64,000 nucleotides of DNA from Protea cynaroides (lineage: Eukaryota > Streptophyta > Magnoliopsida > Proteales > Proteaceae): assembly GCA_028583415.1 (NCBI GenBank), contig CM053269.1, forward strand, positions 75,569,567 through 75,633,566. Reading direction: 5' to 3'. Each line of letters opens with the position of its first letter. Positions within the stretch are counted from its first letter, which is position 1. Of this stretch, positions 58,501-64,000 are shown in pieces. A model generated the notes under the pieces. That model saw only the letters and a list, made by a program, of their open reading frames with translations, was not told the origin of the DNA and did not search any database. The position numbers and the translations under genes were made by a program.

Positions 58501-58802
58501 CAGCAAGGAACCTCTTAGCAAGGAACCTCTCAACAAGGAACATCCAAAAGAAAGGTCTTAACAAGTTTGTGTATGCCGTATAAATTAGGAATGCATTTAT
58601 TTATCATACTTATTGCTTATTGTATATGATTCTGTAGCGCAAAAGGCAAGCTAGGCCTGTTCGTTTTCAAATGAAAACTAGATCTCAATCATCTGTGGCA
58701 TCTCAAGAGCCCTCTATCCAGGCAAAAGGGTTGGCAAGACTGGAAAGAAAGGTAAAGAATTTCAGGAGAAAATGGGCACAAGCACGTAGGCAGATCTCTT
58801 AG
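55565..58802 (+). pseudogene. MULE transposase (mudrA-like), decayed
   Basis: N-terminal MULE region (SNIPDGRNVTFSVRAEMP), acidic linker, MuDR DNA-binding region (CSTEGCPWMIYANAKW, FPHSC), and DDE transposase core FIGIDGCHLKGAYGG (first Asp), FMSDKQKG (second Asp) and NNMSECFNNW (Glu). A SWIM zinc finger (CECWAWKVTGLPCKH, about 58087-58130) and a CCHC knuckle (CSYCTRIGHNSRTC, about 58390-58430) follow. The long central frame is open 56258-57415; an intron runs from the donor AG|GTATAT at 57413 to GTTGTAG near 57530. A last exon (58638-58802) ends RRKWAQARRQIS-like and stop. Damage: frameshifts near 55675, 55970 and 57700, TAA near 56201, TGA near 57580 and 57645, TAA near 57885, a shift near 58330, TAG at 58516. 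Confidence 0.85.
56069..56428 (+). repeat. In-frame 180-bp duplication in the transposase linker
   Basis: GAGAAGAATATG starts both copies (56069 and 56249), 180 bp (60 codons) apart, so the frame is kept. Both encode STTTTPTSTTADRAPL and KKTVVSKPVRKDKDKEP. Copy 1 has TAA (near 56201) where copy 2 has CAA, so the stop arose after the duplication. Near its end copy 2 has an extra GATGGTGAT-type repeat. Confidence 0.85.
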
Positions 58803-60483
58803 ATCAAGGTGAAGTAATATCCATTTGATCCATTTTTTATGTGAACTAATAATCTTCTGATGCATTTTCTGATCCTCCTAATTTAATTGGCATGCCATAA
58901 GAAAACCATCATCTCCTTTTTCATATTTTCTTATTTAGTTTTCTATTGAGAGCTCAAAACTGATAGTTCAATGGCACCTTCTCCCCAACATTTCTCATTT
59001 TAAATTGGCCACTGATTTTAATTTTCTTTTGAGGTGATTAGATCAAAATTCTCACTCACTCACTCATTGTTTCATTGTTCATATGTTAGGCCAACTTGGT
59101 TCTGCTCCACTATCTATCTCAAATCTGCTTCAATGATGGAAGTAGATATGTTCTTTTCATCGATTAGGGGCTTTCGGCTAATCAATTTTATTCTGTTAAT
59201 GATTTGAACAGTTTAGAGGAGATGTGGAAATGGGTCTTTGAGCTCTCTTCATTTTTTTCAAAATATTCATTATTGTTGGGTTTGTGACTTTGTGTCTTGT
59301 CAATCCTCTGTTGGTAATGTATATTTTGCATCTCTTTCATAGGATATGGAGCTTTTCCTTGATGCTTCTCCAAGCTTGGGGAAATTATGAGATCATGCTC
59401 AAAATAAGCTGCTTCTATGTCAATGGAATAGAACTTGTCGGACATAATTCATATATGAATATTTTGTTTGGGAATATGGATTTTTTTTCTGTTTTTTGTT
59501 CACAACACAATGACATGTACTGTTTACTCAATTGGAAATGGAACTGATGTGGATGAATGTAAGGCCAGGTAGCCACTACTAAGGAGCCCCTAGCAGATGA
59601 ACATTTTGCATTGGCCATTACAGCCATCAACATGACATAATATGTTTTAAACGATTAGTTGGCAAAAAAGCACCACCACTACCTTGTTATGTTCACGTTG
59701 TGGAAGTTTGTTATTGTGATGATTAAATAGTCAATGCATTGAATTATGTCCTGAGATTTTAGGGTGGTGTTATGCAATTCATTTCCTCAGCAGACGATAA
59801 CAGTATATCACAAGAGTTGACATGTAATATTCGGTTACATGCATTCTGAGGACCTATCTGGAAAATTTTAAAGTATTTCCTGAACCAAAATTTATGGTGT
59901 ATACATTTCTTTATAAAAAATTCCCCATAGACCCTATCTGAATTTGTACCCTATCAAATGGGAGAGGGGATTATCTGTATCATGAGTCTTGCTTGGTATC
60001 CTTAACTAACATAAGAATCTTAAGATGAATTCTTCTACTCCTCATACATATAAGAGACTGCCCGAGTCATGGCTTACAACCCTTGACAATTAATCCTCTT
60101 GTCAAGTTAATAATGGCTTTAAGCTTAGATGAATCTTGATACTGCTAACCTATTTGCAAAATGGTTATACTAGGGGGGGAAAACACTCTTGCTGGTATAG
60201 GGAAGCATTCAAGAGGCTCAGAGTATCAAAACTCTTGCATAAGACTCCATGCATTATTTTGGGCTGTGGGAATCGAGGATAAAGAAGAGAAACAAGAATG
60301 ATGATGTCCTAATCAAATATAGAGTTTGAAAAGATGATATCTCCGTAGCATAGAAAAATGTTCAATAATCTGAAATCTCATGACCTTAGTGTACATTGAC
60401 AGAAGCTAGTACATCATAAAAAGTGAGGTAACCTAAATTCTGACTACCATAAGAGTTGTACAAAACCTACAAGCTACAATCAA
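58803..60483. other. MULE interior between its two genes
   Basis: AT-rich 3' flank of both convergent genes. No coding sequence I can support; short open frames here lack codon structure and similarity. Confidence 0.45.
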
Positions 60484-61114
60484 CTAATCTATTCTTTCTT
60501 TAGGATTCTTCAATTCTAGCTTTTCGACAGCTTCGAGGAGCTCTTCATACAACTTAAAACTTTGTGCATTCACTCTAATGGCTCCTCTTAGGTAACCTTT
60601 CAAGTAAGCCGGGGACGTACTTCTACCACTTGCTATATTTGATGCTATCATCTGTAAGTTTTCTCCTGTCCGCTGGGAGCATTCCCCTGACTCAGCAATT
60701 GCATGTGTGGTGTTACCACCCTGAGAACATACCGTTGTGTCTAACCATTCGAACATCCCGCATCCACGATTATCCACCTGCTCCAAGACAATTATACAAG
60801 AAAACTATCATTGAAAATGACAATTAATTATACATGACGACTTTCATTGAAAAAGACATTTAAAAACACAGTAGATTAACACTGACTCTTGTGGAACGTG
60901 GGCAACATCGGAATTGTCGTCCATTGTTTGTTGTTGTTTTTGCCGTTCTAACTTTGCATTGCCCTGCTCCACATGGGCATTGATTCAATTGGTCCAATCA
61001 CATAACAACGGTTTGACATCTTGGGCATCGATAGTACTTCCTCCCCTGATTTTTCCCATTAATAGTTGTACATGTCACACATGTGACACCACAAGACTCA
61101 CATTTCGCATCCAT
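60484..61114 (-). pseudogene. GRF zinc-finger protein carried by the MULE
   Basis: Two exons on the minus strand, 60887-61114 and 60484-60777, with a 109-bp GT-AG intron (AAGA|GTCAGT ... GAGCAG|GTGGAT, phase 0). Across the junction the protein reads CPCGAGQCKVRTAK, NNGRQFRCCPRS, then GCGMFEWLD: the zf-GRF pattern (Cys-Gly, NxGRxFxxC, GCxxFxWxD). Upstream is a Cys-rich stretch (KCESCGVTCVTC, YYRCPRC). The C-terminal half is helical and charged (LLEAVEKLELKNPKERID). GRF fingers bind single-stranded nucleic acid in some DNA-repair proteins; in plants many small GRF proteins are transposon-linked. An in-frame TGA at 60998-61000 lies before the finger, so the gene is probably broken or starts elsewhere. 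Confidence 0.7.
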
Positions 61115-61677
61115 ATTGTCAATATAATTCAATCAAGCAGAGTGAAGATAGGATCAGTAGCCTTGCCAAATGGTTCTTCTCTGAAACCCTCATAAGATGG
61201 ATGGTCAGTATCAACCTCACCAGAATTCCATCATGAAAATAGACTATTCACAGCAGGATTGATAGACCACATCAACATCACATAACATTTTACTCAAAGG
61301 GGAATTAAATGGAAAATCTATTTCTAAACAAAATGATGCAGGTTACAAACAAGGGAGAAGGATGGAGAAGGAAACGACAAAATACCCAGAGAGAGAAAGG
61401 GCTAGTAAATTTCTGTTACCAGATATGGAGAAGGAAACGGCAAAATACCCATATTCTAATGGTTTGACGGATGAGAAACCTGAAACATTTATGGATTTCT
61501 CTCATAAAGGGATTTAACATGATAAAAACAAGAACAATGCTTGAAATAAGCAAATATGGAGGTGGAATGGCGGGTAACAATTTCACAAAGAAAAAACTTG
61601 TGAGATAGGAATGGCATGAAGCAGTTTCAGAAAAGCATCTTGTGATGATAACAAAGCACAACGATGGAAATACTAAC

Positions 61678-61745
61678 TGGACTTTGGATGTTGCCGACGG
61701 GATACCGAAGTTGGACTTTGGATGTTGCCGACGGGATACCGAAGC
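61678..61745. repeat. Perfect 34-bp tandem duplication
   Basis: TGGACTTTGGATGTTGCC plus GACGGGATACCGAAG is present twice, at 61678-61711 and 61712-61745. It lies near the right terminus of the MULE, in the likely promoter region of the GRF gene. Confidence 0.9.
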
Positions 61746-62053
61746 TTCGAAATTAGAGACTCACCGAATAGCAATAAAGAAGAGACGATGGAGATATGAT
61801 ATTAGGACTCTGAACCGAATAGAATTGCAATAGAGAAGAAAAGAAATTTGGAGAAAGAAAAAAGAATAGAAAAGGGGTAAATTAGTAACTTTATCTCATT
61901 TAATGTTTTAAAGTTTCAAATTAAAAGGGCAAGACTGTCCACTTACATATTCAGTCAAGTTTGTCAGTTAAATGGGGCCAGTTAGATTTTCTAAAAATTA
62001 TTGGGTAGTAAGTGAAATTTGATATAATTTTTAGGGGTTAGATAGAATTTTTT

Positions 62054-64000
62054 CTATATAATTTTTAACTCTGCCACCTCATCACTTGACAAATCAATTT
62101 GTTAAGTCTGGACCTGGATGATACATATATCACATTTGAAAGGAGTTGGATGAAATTATGGGTAAAGTTTGAAATTGAATGAATTACAAGTAAAATTGGG
62201 TGGAATTGGGTGAAATTTTGCCTATAATATCCTTAAGCTGTTCACGACTTTATGCTTTCCTCTCATTGCATTATTTAATAAATAACTTCCTAATTTACGT
62301 CTAGATTGTCCACGTTTCATGGTGTTGAAATATCTCTTTTTTTTTTTGGTAACTGGTGTTGAAATATCTTTCCTAATTCTCCTCAACTTTGTGAACCATA
62401 TAAAATCCCACTTAGTAATTGTAGAGCCCACAAGGCTGACAATTTGGCTCACCCCATAATCTTATAATTTATTATTTTTTTAGTACATATTATCCATTTA
62501 AAGTGGGTCCCAATACTGTTCACGTTTTTGCCATCTCCACAATACAAATTTAAAAGAATCTATTATAAATTACATTATATTATTATAATATTAATTTTTA
62601 AAGATAATGTTACTCATAAAAATATACTATATTTATAAAAGAACATTCCCTAGCATTTAACTGATCAAACACAATGTGTTGTTTTGAGATAAGATTTCAA
62701 AACCGTTGGATTGGCATCAAATATTTTCTTCCCATGTTACTATAGCTAAGGTTCCTATTCTCAGATTTATAATTCACTCTTTGCTAATTGTCACCATTTA
62801 TGCTATCTGTTACACAACACTAAAAATACTAAATGGTACCTAGTCTTCTAAATGTCACCCAGGCTCACTAAACAAAAATATAACAAGATTTTAACTTACA
62901 AATCCAAGATGTTACAACTAATACTAATTGGGTTGTTATTCATGTAACAAGGGTTTATTATGTTTTCAAATGTCACAAGACAAATCTGAACTATTCATTT
63001 TTATCATTTTTTTAAATGAATTCCATCTTGGAGAATGTTATAGCAAGTTTTAGAATACTCGTACACATTCGTGGACATACATGGATGTAAACCAATATAA
63101 AAGAAGGTATTTGATTGAATTAGAGCTTGAAATTCAACATGGGTAATTTAGACCATGTTTTCTCTATCCAACGGTTAGAATAGACACATCATTTGCCCAT
63201 GTGGTAGAATAAATTCATTATAATATTTAAAAAAAATAAAAAACCCTTATAACAATAATAATTTACCCTATTAAATTATTACAATTGTTAAAGTTATAAG
63301 TTGTGCAGTATTTTATATCACAAAAGCAGGGTTAGTACACAGCCATTGTAGGAATCCTTTCCCAAGCACCCACTTGAATTGCTAGTACTGCCACGCTATG
63401 GCTAAAAGTACCTAATTTTGGTTGACATCTTTTCCACAATATCATCCAGTTATGTGCCAAATTTTATACTAAACTATTTTCTCTTTATGCCATTATGTTG
63501 TTTCAAAGTTGAAAAAAAAATCACTTCTTTATGAAACTGTTTGAACAGTAGGGATGGTATTTAAAAAACATAGTGAAATCCCCATAAATTTGAGATTGTG
63601 GGTCATTTGATTTGTGGTATATACACCTAGGTAATTCCCTATATATTCAATAACTAGAATGCCAAATCAATGTGTACGTGCGCCAAAAAAATTAATAGGC
63701 ATTTAGGAATCGGTTCTTAGCACAACATGTAACGATCCTTTTTCTGATGAAATATTGTGAGATTATTGTAAAACATACAGATAATGTATAGTTACTTAAA
63801 TGTAAAGTAAAGAGATAATATGTTGTTGCTGGAGTGACATTTTAGGATGGCTTGTCCACTATGTAATCTATGCACTGGCATTTAATTTTTGCCGCATGGC
63901 AATTGGATGTAATTGAGAATTTTTACGTTTACGTAGATTTTGGATCCTCTCTCTCACATGTTAGTTTTCAATTAAAATAGAGTTGATTGTTGGTTAGGTT
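62054..64000. other. AT-rich intergenic sequence, no gene seen
   Basis: High AT content with many TTATAA and A/T runs. No open frame with coding character. The copia sequence cut at 54190 does not continue here. Confidence 0.5.
62320..62369 (-). mobile_element. LINE-tail insertion of ~18 bp with 16-bp target duplication
   Basis: TGGTGTTGAAATATCT stands at 62320-62335 and 62354-62369. Between are only ~18 bases: C, a T-run and GGTAAC. It has the same form as the event at 28677. Confidence 0.75.

Larger units (their letters stand above)
54191..62053. mobile_element. Large Mutator-like element (~7.9 kb) with two convergent genes
   Basis: Left end (GAAAAAAATTTCATCTAACCC, 54191) and inverted right end (GAAAAAATTCTATCTAACCC, near 62053) match, with weaker similarity continuing inward through ACCCCCAAAAACTAT / ACCCCTAAAAATTAT. 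Between them lie a mudrA-type transposase (+, 55565-58802) and a GRF zinc-finger gene (-, 60484-61114), tail to tail, the layout also known from maize MuDR. The inner left end (CACCCAAAGTATTTTCACCG, TTAGTCAAATA) also resembles the non-autonomous MULE at 39368. No clear 9-11 bp duplication: the left flank ATTTTTATTT and right flank ATTTTTAACT match only partly. Confidence 0.75.

Overview
This is nuclear DNA of a flowering plant. The genes have short exons with GT-AG introns, one protein carries a plastid-targeting leader, and most of the window consists of plant-type transposable elements: Ty3/gypsy chromoviruses, Ty1/copia elements, L1-type LINEs, a hAT and Mutator-like elements (MULEs). The species cannot be assigned from this window. 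Nothing here looks bacterial or viral.

Layout. 1-7890: decayed Tekay/Del-like gypsy chromovirus (+) whose 3' LTR end cuts into the coding region of a minus-strand copia element (7891-10761). 12782-19622: complete but decayed copia element (-) with two ~425-bp LTRs and an unusual ~2 kb leader. 19952-21550: intact, intronless berberine-bridge-enzyme-like (BBE-like) flavoprotein gene (-). 24716-26145: broken remnant of a second BBE-like gene. 26683-43696: six-exon gene (-) for a chloroplast fatty-acid exporter, FAX1/Tmemb_14 family, reconstructed here by following intron phases. Its third exon is separated from the second by a ~12.6 kb intron packed with a LINE, a copia fragment, a hAT pseudogene, a short deleted gypsy element inside the hAT, and a solo LTR that itself holds a non-autonomous MULE. 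45275-46979: another MULE-like element with inverted termini. 47192-49841: PPR-DYW pseudogene (+). About 51240-54190: truncated copia (-). 54191-62053: large MULE with a decayed mudrA-type transposase (+) and a convergent GRF zinc-finger gene (-). 62054-64000: AT-rich sequence in which I see no gene.

How it works together. Only the BBE-like gene and FAX1 look like functional host genes. BBE-like enzymes are secreted FAD oxidases; FAX1 exports fatty acids across the inner plastid envelope. The two are neighbours, not an operon. The rest is a layered transposon history that can be ordered from target-site duplications: GTCGC around the deleted gypsy, ATGTA around the solo LTR, CCAACTAAAAA around the MULE inside it, and 15-19 bp duplications around several tiny LINE-tail insertions. 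The most notable items are the TE-filled FAX1 intron, the two-gene MULE with a GRF finger, the gypsy derivative reduced to a primer site plus chromodomain tail, and LINE insertions so short that only ~20 bp were added.
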